Source: an uncultured Litoreibacter sp. (GTDB taxonomy: Bacteria; Pseudomonadota; Alphaproteobacteria; Rhodobacterales; Rhodobacteraceae). From it: 64,000 nt of DNA. The stretch's first letter is position 1, and every line of letters begins with the position of its first letter. This document shows, piece by piece, positions 8,087-17,496 of the stretch. A program made the translations under genes and the position numbers. Below the pieces are notes generated by a model, which saw only the letters and a list, made by a program, of their open reading frames with translations, did no database searches and was not told where the DNA came from. Location: the NCBI GenBank assembly GCA_947504205.1, contig CANNGL010000004.1:1-64000 (forward strand), read 5' to 3'.

Positions 8087-8524
8087 TCACTCCTGACACT
8101 CATTAAAAATTTGGGATGTCTTGGTATTGGCTGCACCCAGCAAACCGTCGAAGGCCGCGGATTCGGCGGCAGGTCCCCGGCCATTGCCGACAAGCACAAT
8201 GGGCTCCCGCACTTCACCGACTTGAGCCGCGACGCGCGCCTCCAAATAAACACCGGGCTGGCCTGAAGCGCTGTCTTCCGCCTTGGTATCGCGGCGATCG
8301 AGATGATCGACACGGAACGCAACCACTTGGCAGGTGGCAAATTCGGTCAGCAGGTTTTGTAATCTCTGCTCGTCGCTGTCGGCAGGAAATGCGGCGGGTA
8401 CAGGTGTTGGCTGATGTGGCGTTGCAACCATCTGGCCTTCGCTAAACTGATATATCCCCAGAACGGCTGCAACAAATCCAACAATGGACGTCAAAACTTT
8501 CCAATAGTTGAGCAAAAATTGCAT
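8087..8524 (-). CDS. Small membrane-anchored hypothetical protein, partner of the CsgG-like gene
   Basis: 145 residues, no family recognised. One membrane segment near the N-terminus (TSIVGFVAAVLGIYQF, residues about 12-27) is followed by a Pro-rich linker and a roughly 100-residue soluble domain with two Cys (ATCQVV; FNECQE at the C-terminus) that would lie outside the membrane. The stop is 7 nt before the CsgG-like start, so the two are co-transcribed and may act together in the envelope. The upstream 200 bp is shared with the divergent hydrolase-OsmC gene. Confidence 0.6.
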   Translation of the reverse strand: MQFLLNYWKVLTSIVGFVAAVLGIYQFSEGQMVATPHQPTPVPAAFPADSDEQRLQNLLTEFATCQVVAFRVDHLDRRDTKAEDSASGQPGVYLEARVAAQVGEVREPIVLVGNGRGPAAESAAFDGLLGAANTKTSQIFNECQE

Positions 8525-8646
8525 TACGTCAGAGAACCAAACAATCTGTCTTGGGGTAATGATTGCTGCCCTTTTGGCATCTGTCCAGTATCTTCCGTGT
8601 CATTTACGCAATCAGACCACACGGAATCCTAATCTTTGCTCACCAT

Positions 8647-8675
8647 CTTGTGAGATCGCCGCCACAAGGCTTGTG
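8647..8675. promoter_or_regulatory. Triple CTTGTG half-sites before the hydrolase-OsmC gene
   Basis: CTTGTG, 10 nt, its inverse CACAAG, 1 nt, then CTTGTG again. Three copies of one hexamer within 29 nt in a divergent intergenic region, ending about 50 nt before the hydrolase-OsmC start, could be operator half-sites. Short hexamers recur by chance, so this is only a candidate. Confidence 0.25.
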
Positions 8676-8726
8676 ACCAAGCATGTCGCGTCCCATTGTA
8701 AAGTTTCGAGGCAAAGAGGCATCTCT

Positions 8727-9935
8727 ATGAGCATGGAAAAACTGACCTTTCAAGGCCATTCCGGTGACCCGCTTGCGGGACGATTAGACATGCCTGAAGG
8801 CCCGGTTCTGGCAACGGCGCTGTTTGCGCATTGCTTTACGTGCTCGAAGGACATCCCCGCCGCCCGCCGCATCGCCGCGCGTCTGGCTGGCTTGGGGATC
8901 GCCGTGCTTCGGTTTGACTTTACCGGTCTTGGTCATTCTTCGGGCGAATTCCAGAACACGACCTTCTCCTCCAATGTCCACGATCTGGTCCTTGCCTCTG
9001 AGGCATTGTCCCAGCGTGGCATGGCCCCTGACCTGCTGATCGGCCACTCGCTTGGCGGGGCTGCCGTGTTACGTGCGGCAGAATCAATCCCATCAACCAA
9101 GGCCGTTGCCACGATCGGCGCGCCGTTTGACCCCGATCACGTCACTCATAACTTTGCCGATGCTCTGCCCGGCATTCTGGAACATGGTGTGGGCGAAGTT
9201 CAACTTGGCGGGCGCCCTATCAAGATCGGGCGTGATTTTGTCGAAAACGTCTCGAGCGAAAAGCTCGAAGTCTCCCTCGCACAACTCAAAAAAGCATTGC
9301 TCGTGCTGCATGCACCTCAGGATGACATCGTCGGCATCGAGAATGCGACGCAGATTTTTCTGCATGCCAAACATCCAAAGAGCTTTGTCACGCTGGACAA
9401 TGCAGATCACCTGATCACGCGCCTAGCCGATGCGGAATATGCCGCCGATGTTATTTCTGCCTGGGCCTCGAGATATCTGGATTTGCGCCCACCTGCCCCT
9501 CCGATCGGTGCCCCAGAAGGCGTTGTTCGCGTCACCGAAGCGGACCCCGACGGATTTCTTCAGGACATAAATACCTGCAAGCATCACGTGTATGCGGACG
9601 AGCCCCCGGCTTATGGCGGCACGAACAAAGGTATGACGCCTTATGGCTTTCTGTCAGCGGGACTTGGCGCATGCACGTCCATGACGATTCGTATGTATGC
9701 GCGCCGAAAGAAGTGGCCGCTTACGAAAGTCTGGGTTGATGTGAAACATGACGCCATGCATGCGCAGGACGCATCAGGCGGACATTCGAAGATCGATCAG
9801 TTCGTGCGGGAAATTCATCTTGAAGGTGATCTAGATGAAGAACAGCGCGCCCGCCTACTAGAAATCGCGGACAAATGCCCGGTGCACAAGACGCTGGAAA
9901 GCTCGTCCGAAATCAAGACGATCCTAGCGAGTTAA
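8727..9935 (+). CDS. Fusion of alpha/beta hydrolase and OsmC-like peroxidase
   Basis: 402 residues in two domains. Residues 1 to about 255 are an alpha/beta hydrolase with nucleophile Ser108 in GHSLGG. Residues about 265-402 are OsmC-like, with the peroxidatic and resolving cysteines at 316 (GLGACTSMT) and 384 (CPVHKTLES). OsmC enzymes reduce organic hydroperoxides; a fused esterase could free fatty-acid hydroperoxides from esters first, which is inference. The start ATG at 8727 has GAGG upstream and a sensible N-terminus; a frame reaching back to 8508 overlaps the divergent gene. The TAA overlaps the stop of the convergent GMC gene within GTTAAC. Confidence 0.88.
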   Translation: MSMEKLTFQGHSGDPLAGRLDMPEGPVLATALFAHCFTCSKDIPAARRIAARLAGLGIAVLRFDFTGLGHSSGEFQNTTFSSNVHDLVLASEALSQRGMAPDLLIGHSLGGAAVLRAAESIPSTKAVATIGAPFDPDHVTHNFADALPGILEHGVGEVQLGGRPIKIGRDFVENVSSEKLEVSLAQLKKALLVLHAPQDDIVGIENATQIFLHAKHPKSFVTLDNADHLITRLADAEYAADVISAWASRYLDLRPPAPPIGAPEGVVRVTEADPDGFLQDINTCKHHVYADEPPAYGGTNKGMTPYGFLSAGLGACTSMTIRMYARRKKWPLTKVWVDVKHDAMHAQDASGGHSKIDQFVREIHLEGDLDEEQRARLLEIADKCPVHKTLESSSEIKTILAS

Positions 9936-11575
9936 CGCACACCTTCCGCAAACTCAGCGCGTTCAGGTGGCAACTGCGCGCGACCAGCGATCATGTCGGC
10001 CGCGCGCGCGGCGAGCATTTGTACCGGTGCATTCAGATTGCCCGACACGATCCGCGGTAGAACCGAGGCATCGACCACGCGGAGCCCCTCGATCCCATGC
10101 ACACGTAGTTCCCCATCCACCACACAATCCGCATCGTCGCCCATGCGGCAGGTGCCGCAGGGATGAAAATCTGTCTCGCTGGCGCTTCTGATCCACCGAG
10201 CTATATCTTCTCTTGTTTTTACATCAGCCCCCGGCATGATCTCGGCACCGCGCAGCCCTTCAAAGGCCGATTGTGCAACCAGTTCCCGAGCTTTCTCGAC
10301 ACCGTTGATCATATCGTCCAGATCGCGGGGATCATCGTAATAGTTGAACCGCATAAGCGGTGCGGCGCGCGGATCTGCAGACTTCAATGATACTACCCCG
10401 CGACTTCGCGGGCGCAACAGATCGATATGTATCGCAAAGGCTTGTGAGAGCGCGATCTTGTGATCCGAGTATTCAAATCCCACGGGCGCGAAGTGATATT
10501 GAAGATCGGGATACTCCGCAGCATCGCTGGAGCGAACAAGCCCTCCGGCCTCCCAGATGTTCGAGGCTGCTACGCCATCGCGGAAGAACACCCAGCGTGC
10601 CCCGGCCAGCCCTTTGCGGAGAGGGTTATCGATCCGGTGAATGGGAAATTCGACCGGACAGGCAAATTGCAGGATCAGACACGCATGGTCCTGAAGGTTC
10701 TGACCCACGCCCGGCACATGATGTTGGCAGGTGACACCACTGGCAGCCAACATGCCCGCCGGACCAATCCCGGACAGCATCAGCAGATGTGGTGAGTTTA
10801 ATGCGCCACCAGACAGGATTACCTCTTTGGCGGCTTTCGCGACGCGCAAAGCCCCTTTGTGGCGATAAACAATACCGGTTGCGCGAGTACCTGACATCTC
10901 AATCCGCTCCACATGGGCAGAGGTAATCAGCGTGACGTTCCCACGCGCCAAGGCTGGCCGCATATGCGCCACGGCCGCGCTGCATCGGCGCCCGTAACGA
11001 CGCGTTGCATCGAGCCGCGCTGTGCCTTCCGGCTGTGCGCCGCTGGGATCATCGGTATACCCCTGTCCCGCCTGAGCTCCGGCTTCGACAAAGGCATCAT
11101 AAAGCGGATTGTCGTAGCCAGCGCGCGATACACCCAGTGGCCCTGCATCGCCGCGCCATTGGCTCGCCCCCCGATCCGAGGTCTCACCGGCCCGGAAATA
11201 GGCAAGGCATTGATCAAAACCCCAAGCTTGCAAGCCTTTTCGCGTGCCCCACGAATCATAGTCCCGTGGATGGCCGCGCATGTACACCATGGAATTGATC
11301 GAAGAGGAGCCGCCCAAAACTTTGCCCCGAGGCATAGAAATTTCACGTCCGCCCAAGCCATCATCCGCCTCAGTCTGATAACTCCAGTTCAGGGAGGGCT
11401 TGTGCCAAACGGCATGCACCCCGGCGGGCACGTGAATCATCAGGTCACGGTCCATAGGTCCGGCTTCCAGAACTAGAATGCGAGCCGCGCGATCCATACC
11501 GAGCCGATTGGCCAGAACACATCCGGCTGATCCTGCGCCGACTATGATATAGTCAAATTCCGATTGAGAGCTCAT
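9932..11575 (-). CDS. GMC family FAD oxidoreductase (choline/alcohol dehydrogenase type)
   Basis: 547 residues, the usual length for BetA-like GMC enzymes. The FAD-binding GxGxxG is at 13-18 (GAGSAG), GMC signature 1 is around MPRGKVLGGSSSINSMVYMRG, signature 2 around GALNSPHLLMLSGIGP, and the catalytic His471 (DFHPCGTCRMG) with Asn515 (NLNAPVQML) sits at the C-terminus. These oxidise alcohols such as choline or aliphatic/aromatic alcohols in the cytosol. No betaine aldehyde dehydrogenase or betI is nearby, so choline should not be assumed as substrate. Stop codon overlaps the convergent gene by 4 nt. Confidence 0.9.
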   Translation of the reverse strand: MSSQSEFDYIIVGAGSAGCVLANRLGMDRAARILVLEAGPMDRDLMIHVPAGVHAVWHKPSLNWSYQTEADDGLGGREISMPRGKVLGGSSSINSMVYMRGHPRDYDSWGTRKGLQAWGFDQCLAYFRAGETSDRGASQWRGDAGPLGVSRAGYDNPLYDAFVEAGAQAGQGYTDDPSGAQPEGTARLDATRRYGRRCSAAVAHMRPALARGNVTLITSAHVERIEMSGTRATGIVYRHKGALRVAKAAKEVILSGGALNSPHLLMLSGIGPAGMLAASGVTCQHHVPGVGQNLQDHACLILQFACPVEFPIHRIDNPLRKGLAGARWVFFRDGVAASNIWEAGGLVRSSDAAEYPDLQYHFAPVGFEYSDHKIALSQAFAIHIDLLRPRSRGVVSLKSADPRAAPLMRFNYYDDPRDLDDMINGVEKARELVAQSAFEGLRGAEIMPGADVKTREDIARWIRSASETDFHPCGTCRMGDDADCVVDGELRVHGIEGLRVVDASVLPRIVSGNLNAPVQMLAARAADMIAGRAQLPPERAEFAEGVR

Positions 11576-11596
11576 GCTTGCAGCGTCGCCACGGTT

Positions 11597-12010
11597 CTAT
11601 CGCTTGAGATGATAGGTCAATGCATTGCGGATCAGTAGTCGCAATTTCTCGGGCTGGAGAGCATCGCTGTCATCAAACACCACTGCGCGATTGCCCTCGA
11701 ACGTGAACTCCTCACCAAACAGACTTTGGAAATCAGACATCAGCGTGCTTTGACAGTGGGTGAAAATCGCGAACCCGCCCAGTTTCGACAAGCCCAGGCG
11801 GATCGTAGAGCCCGACTTGGTTTCCGGTGTCAGATAGGACGGCTGACCCCATTTCAGGGTTTCAAGGATTTCGCCAGCTTCCGGACACTCGGCAGCGGTT
11901 TCAAAGATCAGATTGCGAATTGCCAATAGACCTGCACGCTCAGGGCCCGGAAAGGCGGCAAAGGCCCGCTCGACATTTGGGTCCTCGAATGGAGGGCTTG
12001 CTTCTGACAT
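11597..12010 (-). CDS. DUF1801 domain protein
   Basis: 137 residues. The pattern LRNLIFETAAECPEAGEILETLKWGQPSYLT (residues about 30-60) and a C-terminal IRNALTYHLKR segment are typical of the DUF1801 (YdhG-like) fold, which has no settled function. It follows uvrA closely: the uvrA stop is at 12014 and the ATG begins 4 nt later on the minus strand, so it probably shares the uvrA transcript and SOS control. A TTG directly before this ATG is an alternative start. Confidence 0.75.
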   Translation of the reverse strand: MSEASPPFEDPNVERAFAAFPGPERAGLLAIRNLIFETAAECPEAGEILETLKWGQPSYLTPETKSGSTIRLGLSKLGGFAIFTHCQSTLMSDFQSLFGEEFTFEGNRAVVFDDSDALQPEKLRLLIRNALTYHLKR

Positions 12011-12013
12011 CAA

Positions 12014-14875
12014 CTACTCTGCTGCAACCTTTTTCTTCGGCGACAGCATGTCTTTCAGATAGTGCCCGGTATAAGAGGCCTCGACCCCAGCTACCTTTTC
12101 AGGCGTCCCGATTGCCACAACCTGACCGCCGCCATCACCTCCTTCGGGTCCGATATCGATGATATAATCAGCGGTTTTAACCACGTCCAGATTGTGCTCG
12201 ATCACCACAACAGTATTGCCCTGATCCACCAGTTCATGAAGCACTTCCAGAAGCTTGCGCACATCTTCGAAATGCAGGCCAGTCGTCGGTTCATCCAGAA
12301 TATAGAGCGTTCGCCCCGTAGATCGCTTCGACAGCTCCTTGGACAGTTTTACCCGCTGCGCTTCACCACCGGACAGGGTCGTCGCCTGTTGGCCCACCTT
12401 GATATAACCTAGGCCAACACGCATCAGCGCGTCCATCTTCTCGCGAATGCTAGGCACCGCCTTGAAGAATTCCTGCGCATCTTCAACGGTCATATCAAGG
12501 ACGTCGGCAATCGACTGACCTTTGAATTTGATTTCAAGTGTCTCGCGATTGTACCGCGCGCCGTTGCACGTCTCGCAGGTCACATAGACATCCGGCAGGA
12601 AGTGCATCTCGATCTTGATAACACCGTCACCCTGGCAGGCCTCACACCGCCCACCCTTCACGTTGAATGAGAAACGGCCGGGCTTGTAACCGCGTGCCTT
12701 GGCTTCGGGCAGTCCCGCGAACCAGTCCCGGATCGGGGTGAACGCCCCGGTATATGTTGCCGGGTTTGAACGTGGCGTCCGTCCGATCGGCCGTTGGTCG
12801 ATATCGATAACCTTATCGAGATGCTCCAGGCCGGTAATGGTCTCGCACGGCGCTGGTGTCTGGCGCGCCCCGTTGAGACGCATGGAAGCTGTCTTGAACA
12901 GTGTCTCAATTGTCAGGGTAGACTTACCCCCGCCCGAAACGCCGGTCACGCAGACGAATTTGGAAAGCGGGAAATCGACTGTGACGTTTTGCAGGTTATT
13001 GCCTGTCGCCTTCTTGACGGTCAGCTTTTTCTTGTTGCCCTTCCGTCGCTCGGCCGGCACCGCGATTTCACGCGCGCCTGTCAGATATTGTCCAGTAATA
13101 CTGTCAGGGCTTGCGGCCACTTCCGCTGGCGTGCCTTGCGCCACGACCTGACCGCCATGCACCCCGGCCCCCGGGCCAATATCGAACACGTAGTCTGCTT
13201 CGCGGATGGCTTCCTCATCGTGTTCAACTACGATGACGGTATTGCCCGCATCGCGCAGATTTTTCAGCGTTGTCAAAAGCCTGTCATTGTCGCGCTGGTG
13301 CAAACCGATCGAGGGTTCATCGAGCACATAGAGAACCCCTTGCAGGCCCGACCCGATCTGACTGGCAAGTCGAATGCGCTGGCTCTCGCCTCCCGATAGG
13401 GTGCCCGCATTGCGTGACAGCGTCAGGTATTCAAGACCCACATTGTTCAGAAACCCAAGACGTTCGCGAATTTCCTTCAGGATTGCCCGCGCAATTTCAT
13501 TTTTCTGCACGGTCAGGCTCTCGGGCACACTTTCGCACCACGCATAGGCCTCACGGATCGACATCTGCACCACCTGCCCCACGTGCAGACCGGCAATCTT
13601 AACCGCCAAAGCCTCAGGCTTCAGCCGATAACCTTCGCAGGTGCCGCAGGATCGGTTGTTCTGGTAGCGCTCAAACTCTTCCCGAATCCAGCTGGAATCG
13701 GTTTCGCGATATCGCCGCTCCATATTGGGAATGACACCCTCAAAGCTGCGCGTGACCTGATAAACGCGACCGCCTTCGTCGTAGCGAAACGAAATCTCAT
13801 CATCGCCTGAGCCATATAGGAACACTTTTTGGATCTTCGGATCGATGTCTTTCCAAGGCGTATTCTTGTCGAAATCATAGTGTTTCGCGATGGATTCAAT
13901 GGTCTGCAGAAAATACGGACTTTTGCCCTTTCGCCACGGCGCCAGCGCTCCATCATACAGCTTCAACGCTGCATCCGGCACCACCAGACGTTCGTCGAAG
14001 AACAGCTCGACACCAAGGCCGTCGCAAGACGGGCATGCCCCAAAGGGAGCGTTGAATGAAAATAGGCGCGGCTCGATCTCTGGAATGGTGAATCCTGAAA
14101 CGGGACAAGCAAATTTCTCCGAGAAGGTGATCCGCTCCGGCTCACCCTCTTTTGGGGCTGTTTCAAGCACGGCGATGCCATCGGCCAGATCCAGCGCAGT
14201 TCGCAACGAGTCGGCCAACCGCGTCTCTAGACCTTCGCGTACCACGATCCTGTCGACGACTACATCAATGTCATGCCGGAATTTCTTATCCAGCGTCGGC
14301 GGGCTTTCGAGCTCATAGAACTCACCATCGACCTTCACACGTTGAAATCCTTGCTTGGCCAGCTCCGCAAATTCCTTGCGGTACTCGCCCTTCCGGTCAC
14401 GAATAATCGGCGCCAGAAGATAACCGCGCGTGCCCTCCTCCATCGCCATGACACGATCAACCATGTCCTGCACCTGCTGCGCTTCGATCGGCAGACCGGT
14501 GGCGGGCGAATATGGTGTCCCGGCGCGTGCAAAAAGCAGCCGCATATAGTCGTAAATCTCGGTCACCGTACCAACGGTGGAGCGTGGATTTTTCGACGTC
14601 GTCTTCTGCTCAATCGAAATCGCCGGCGACAGGCCAGAGATGTGATCGACATCAGGCTTTTCCATCATGTCGAGGAACTGACGTGCATAAGCGCTGAGCG
14701 ATTCTACATAGCGACGCTGGCCTTCCGCATAGATCGTATCAAACGCCAATGATGACTTGCCTGATCCGGACAGGCCCGTAATCACCACCAGTTCATCGCG
14801 CGGAATATCAACGTCAATCGACTTGAGATTATGTTCGCGCGCGCCGCGCACTTCAATTTTTTTTAGCTCGGCCAT
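12014..14875 (-). CDS. uvrA: Excinuclease ABC subunit A
   Basis: 953 residues, full-length UvrA, the damage-sensing ATPase of nucleotide excision repair acting with UvrB and UvrC. Two ABC ATPase modules are visible: Walker [10 protein letters not shown] at 34-42 and GVSGGGKST in the second half, with signatures [13 protein letters not shown] and [13 protein letters not shown]. Zinc-finger cysteine pairs occur as CPVSG...CPSC and CEAC...CETC. The ATG at 14875 gives the standard [17 protein letters not shown] start. A perfect LexA-type box lies 66 nt upstream. The DUF1801 gene follows in the same direction. Confidence 0.98.
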   Translation of the reverse strand: MAELKKIEVRGAREHNLKSIDVDIPRDELVVITGLSGSGKSSLAFDTIYAEGQRRYVESLSAYARQFLDMMEKPDVDHISGLSPAISIEQKTTSKNPRSTVGTVTEIYDYMRLLFARAGTPYSPATGLPIEAQQVQDMVDRVMAMEEGTRGYLLAPIIRDRKGEYRKEFAELAKQGFQRVKVDGEFYELESPPTLDKKFRHDIDVVVDRIVVREGLETRLADSLRTALDLADGIAVLETAPKEGEPERITFSEKFACPVSGFTIPEIEPRLFSFNAPFGACPSCDGLGVELFFDERLVVPDAALKLYDGALAPWRKGKSPYFLQTIESIAKHYDFDKNTPWKDIDPKIQKVFLYGSGDDEISFRYDEGGRVYQVTRSFEGVIPNMERRYRETDSSWIREEFERYQNNRSCGTCEGYRLKPEALAVKIAGLHVGQVVQMSIREAYAWCESVPESLTVQKNEIARAILKEIRERLGFLNNVGLEYLTLSRNAGTLSGGESQRIRLASQIGSGLQGVLYVLDEPSIGLHQRDNDRLLTTLKNLRDAGNTVIVVEHDEEAIREADYVFDIGPGAGVHGGQVVAQGTPAEVAASPDSITGQYLTGAREIAVPAERRKGNKKKLTVKKATGNNLQNVTVDFPLSKFVCVTGVSGGGKSTLTIETLFKTASMRLNGARQTPAPCETITGLEHLDKVIDIDQRPIGRTPRSNPATYTGAFTPIRDWFAGLPEAKARGYKPGRFSFNVKGGRCEACQGDGVIKIEMHFLPDVYVTCETCNGARYNRETLEIKFKGQSIADVLDMTVEDAQEFFKAVPSIREKMDALMRVGLGYIKVGQQATTLSGGEAQRVKLSKELSKRSTGRTLYILDEPTTGLHFEDVRKLLEVLHELVDQGNTVVVIEHNLDVVKTADYIIDIGPEGGDGGGQVVAIGTPEKVAGVEASYTGHYLKDMLSPKKKVAAE

Positions 14876-14940
14876 GATCCACCCAGGGTAATACCGTTCG
14901 CAAGATAAGCGCGGCAGAAAAATCTTCCACAAGAATGCCA

Positions 14941-14955
14941 GAACATTAAGAGAAC
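14941..14955 (-). promoter_or_regulatory. LexA (SOS) box upstream of uvrA
   Basis: Plus-strand GAACATTAAGAGAAC, i.e. GTTC-N7-GTTC on the minus strand, an exact match to the alphaproteobacterial LexA consensus. It sits 66 nt before the uvrA start codon, a normal operator position, and just past the MFS gene's stop at 14966. Confidence 0.85.
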
Positions 14956-14965
14956 ATCCACAGGT

Positions 14966-16108
14966 TTATTTCATCTTGGCTCTTAGAACAGCCAGTGTCG
15001 CGATCCCGAGGGCGCAAAACACTGCCAAAGCCAGCGTAACACCGCCCAATCCCCAAGCATTGGTGACGGCCACGAATATCGGGGTACCTGTTGTTGTGCC
15101 GATATTGCCCATCTGCGCGATCCCGCCTGTTGCACGCGCACGGTCGCGCAGCTCTGGATTGAAATGCGGAATCATCGCGAAGCAGGCCCCCGGGATCAAT
15201 CCCATTGTCGCAAAGAGCGTGGCAATGGCGATCAAGGTCCATGCCGTGATCGGTGTCCCAGTCAGCCACAATGCTGTCATCGACATAATTGTCAGCACAA
15301 ACCCTGCAATCGCGATACGGTCCGGGGCGACCGTTCTGGCCATGAAGCCTGCCGCGAACGTGCCAATCAGACTAATCATCGGCGGTATGGACAGGGACCA
15401 GAGTGGCAAATCCAACAGGCCCGGCAGCACCGCCAGCAAGGCAATGTAGAGGATCGTGTAGAACACGAAACCACCGCCCGCGATCAACAGGTTTGGCGTG
15501 GTGTAGATCGCTTTATGTTCCGCGAAATAGGAAACCGGTTCCGAGCGGGTCAAACGTTCTTTCGGAAGCACTGGCCATAACGCGGCTCCCATCGCCAGAA
15601 GCCCGACACCGTGGGCGATCAGAACGGCCTGTAAACCTCCCAACGCCAACAGAGACGGCAGGACCAGCGCGGTCAGGGCAAGACTTATACCGAAGAACGA
15701 CGCCCAGATGCCCATCACGACAGGTCGATCGCGATCTGACGCGTGGGCCGCCATCAGCGTGGGCGCAGCCACCACCATCGCCAGATGCGACACGCCTTCG
15801 GCCACCCGTAGCGCAATCATGACCGGGGTTGGCGGCAGTAGAGCCTCGATCAAGGACAATGCGCCCCCCAGTAAAATCGCTGCGATCAAAGCCCGCGCCA
15901 TGCCAATGCGTGTCACCATGGCCCCGGCAACCGCACCAAACGCAATACCAACGATGCCCACGATCGAAATCATCGGCGCGGCCATATCGCCATACACCGC
16001 GCCCAACAGGTCCAAGGTTAGAGTAAATTTGCCGAATTGCGCTGCCGAAAAGAGGCCGGCGCAAAGCAGCAAAGTGATGAGCAACCAATTGGTACGTGAG
16101 GGCATCAT
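14966..16108 (-). CDS. MFS transporter
   Basis: 380 residues, almost entirely hydrophobic, with about 12 predicted membrane helices. The loop after helix 2 (GAMVTRIGMARAL) resembles motif A of the major facilitator superfamily, and a central cytosolic loop (PKERLTRSEPVSYFAEHK) divides two six-helix halves. Substrate not inferable. Two consecutive ATG codons (16108 and 16105) follow AAGGGA; I list the first. It lies between the lytic transglycosylase and uvrA on the same strand, but the LexA box after it indicates that uvrA has its own promoter. Confidence 0.85.
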   Translation of the reverse strand: MMPSRTNWLLITLLLCAGLFSAAQFGKFTLTLDLLGAVYGDMAAPMISIVGIVGIAFGAVAGAMVTRIGMARALIAAILLGGALSLIEALLPPTPVMIALRVAEGVSHLAMVVAAPTLMAAHASDRDRPVVMGIWASFFGISLALTALVLPSLLALGGLQAVLIAHGVGLLAMGAALWPVLPKERLTRSEPVSYFAEHKAIYTTPNLLIAGGGFVFYTILYIALLAVLPGLLDLPLWSLSIPPMISLIGTFAAGFMARTVAPDRIAIAGFVLTIMSMTALWLTGTPITAWTLIAIATLFATMGLIPGACFAMIPHFNPELRDRARATGGIAQMGNIGTTTGTPIFVAVTNAWGLGGVTLALAVFCALGIATLAVLRAKMK

Positions 16109-16205
16109 ATCCCTTCCCTCTGCCCATCATCGATGGAGGTCAAGCGGACTCTTTTGATCAACCAAATCGGGACGCTTTGGTTCGCGAATGGCCGAGGGGA
16201 GGCTG

Positions 16206-16817
16206 TTAGCTACCGAGAATTTTTCGCACGTAGTTCCGTGTCTCGCGGTAAGGCGGGATGCCGTTGTGTTTTTCGACAGCACCGGGCCCGGCGTTATATG
16301 CCGCGAGCGCCAGACGCCATGAGCCAAACTTGCGGTGCATCTGCTTGAGATAGCGCGCACCGCCTTCTAGATTTTGTTTGGGGTCACGCGGATTCACGCC
16401 AAGCTTGCGGGCAGTACCCGGCATCAGCTGTGCCAGACCAATCGCGCCCTTATGTGACACCGCGCCGGGCTTCCAGCCGCTCTCCTGCTGAACCAGACGC
16501 AAGAACAAATCCTCCGGCACACCATGTTTGCGCGCAGCGCGTTTCGCATCATTGAGATAAACGCCGCGATATGATCCGCGGTAACGTGGGATCGACGTCG
16601 ACGCATAGTCGATCTTGGCGCCCTTCATTCCGGGCTTCAGCTTAACCGACGCTTTATATTGCGAAGAAAGACGACCATCTAGCAGGCGGGCTTGCGACTT
16701 GTAGACAGACCCACGGTTCGATGTAGATCCGGTGATAGACAACCCTTCGGCAACCACAGATGTTGCACTCGGCACAGTCAGGGCAAAAGCCAGCCCAATC
16801 CCCACAAACAGACGCAT
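16206..16817 (-). CDS. Lytic transglycosylase, SLT family
   Basis: 203 residues with a Sec signal (residues 1 to about 24, ending SVVAEG) and a C-terminal SLT domain from residue 85 on. Catalytic Glu112 is in [30 protein letters not shown], the Gly-rich family motif; [32 protein letters not shown] completes the lysozyme-like core. It would cut peptidoglycan glycan strands in the periplasm to 1,6-anhydro ends, material that AnmK (47609-48718) could help recycle. A start 11 codons upstream would spoil the signal peptide. Confidence 0.92.
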   Translation of the reverse strand: MRLFVGIGLAFALTVPSATSVVAEGLSITGSTSNRGSVYKSQARLLDGRLSSQYKASVKLKPGMKGAKIDYASTSIPRYRGSYRGVYLNDAKRAARKHGVPEDLFLRLVQQESGWKPGAVSHKGAIGLAQLMPGTARKLGVNPRDPKQNLEGGARYLKQMHRKFGSWRLALAAYNAGPGAVEKHNGIPPYRETRNYVRKILGS

Positions 16818-16969
16818 CGCACCACCAAACGTGTTTTCGTTGGCGCGCAATATACTGAATTTTCAGATCGAGACCAGCCCTGCCCTGAGTTTGAGAGCAT
16901 TTCACCTCTCGTTAACCCTGTTCGGCTGATGTAGTCTCACCCAAACACTAGGAATCGGGGGAGTTTTAC

Positions 16970-17455
16970 ATGGCAGGCTCAGTCAACAAGGTCATTCTTA
17001 TCGGCAATCTGGGTCGCGACCCTGAGGTGCGCACTTTCCAGAATGGCGGCAAAGTATGCAATCTTCGCATCGCGACATCTGAGAATTGGAAAGACCGCAA
17101 TACAGGTGAGCGGCGCGAGCGGACGGAGTGGCACTCCGTTGCGATCTTCAACGAAAACCTCGCCCGTCTGGCAGAGCAATATCTGCGCAAAGGCTCGAAG
17201 GTTTATATCGAAGGCAAACTGGAAACCCGTAAATGGCAGGACCAATCCGGTCAGGATAAATACTCCACTGAAGTCGTACTGCGCCCTTATGCCGGTGAAA
17301 TGACATTCCTCGATAGTCGCGACAGCCAAGGTGGCGGTGGCGGATATGGCGGCGGCGGTGACAGCTATGGCGGTGGATATGACAGCGGCCCCGGCCCTTC
17401 CTCTAGCCCTGCATCATCCCCCGCTGGCGATCTGGACGACGAAATCCCGTTCTAG
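16970..17455 (+). CDS. ssb: Single-stranded DNA-binding protein
   Basis: 161 residues. The OB-fold occupies residues 1 to about 115 ([21 protein letters not shown]... [21 protein letters not shown]... [19 protein letters not shown]). A Gly/Ser/Pro-rich linker follows, and the chain ends in the acidic tip DDEIPF that docks partner proteins. Length and tip are canonical. It faces away from uvrA and the transglycosylase; GGGGGAG precedes the ATG. Its terminator is probably the hairpin at 17473-17496. Confidence 0.98.
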   Translation: MAGSVNKVILIGNLGRDPEVRTFQNGGKVCNLRIATSENWKDRNTGERRERTEWHSVAIFNENLARLAEQYLRKGSKVYIEGKLETRKWQDQSGQDKYSTEVVLRPYAGEMTFLDSRDSQGGGGGYGGGGDSYGGGYDSGPGPSSSPASSPAGDLDDEIPF

Positions 17456-17472
17456 GCACACGGCAAGCAGAG

Positions 17473-17496
17473 GTGCAGGCATCAAAGTGCCTGCAC
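17473..17496. terminator. Hairpin between ssb and nnrU (possible bidirectional terminator)
   Basis: GTGCAGGCA, loop TCAAAG, TGCCTGCAC: a perfect 9-bp stem in the convergent gap between ssb and nnrU. The nnrU stop codon lies in the loop. There is no T-run on either side, so if it stops transcription it does so as a roadblock or with Rho. Confidence 0.45.

Noticed and set aside
9932-11575. Choline dehydrogenase betA
   Set aside because: The GMC fold is clear, but betB, betI and choline transport genes are absent nearby, so the specific name is not justified.
16920-16934. Possible LexA box before ssb (GTTC-N7-GTAG)
   Set aside because: The second half-site matches only two of four bases, unlike the perfect uvrA box 2 kb away.
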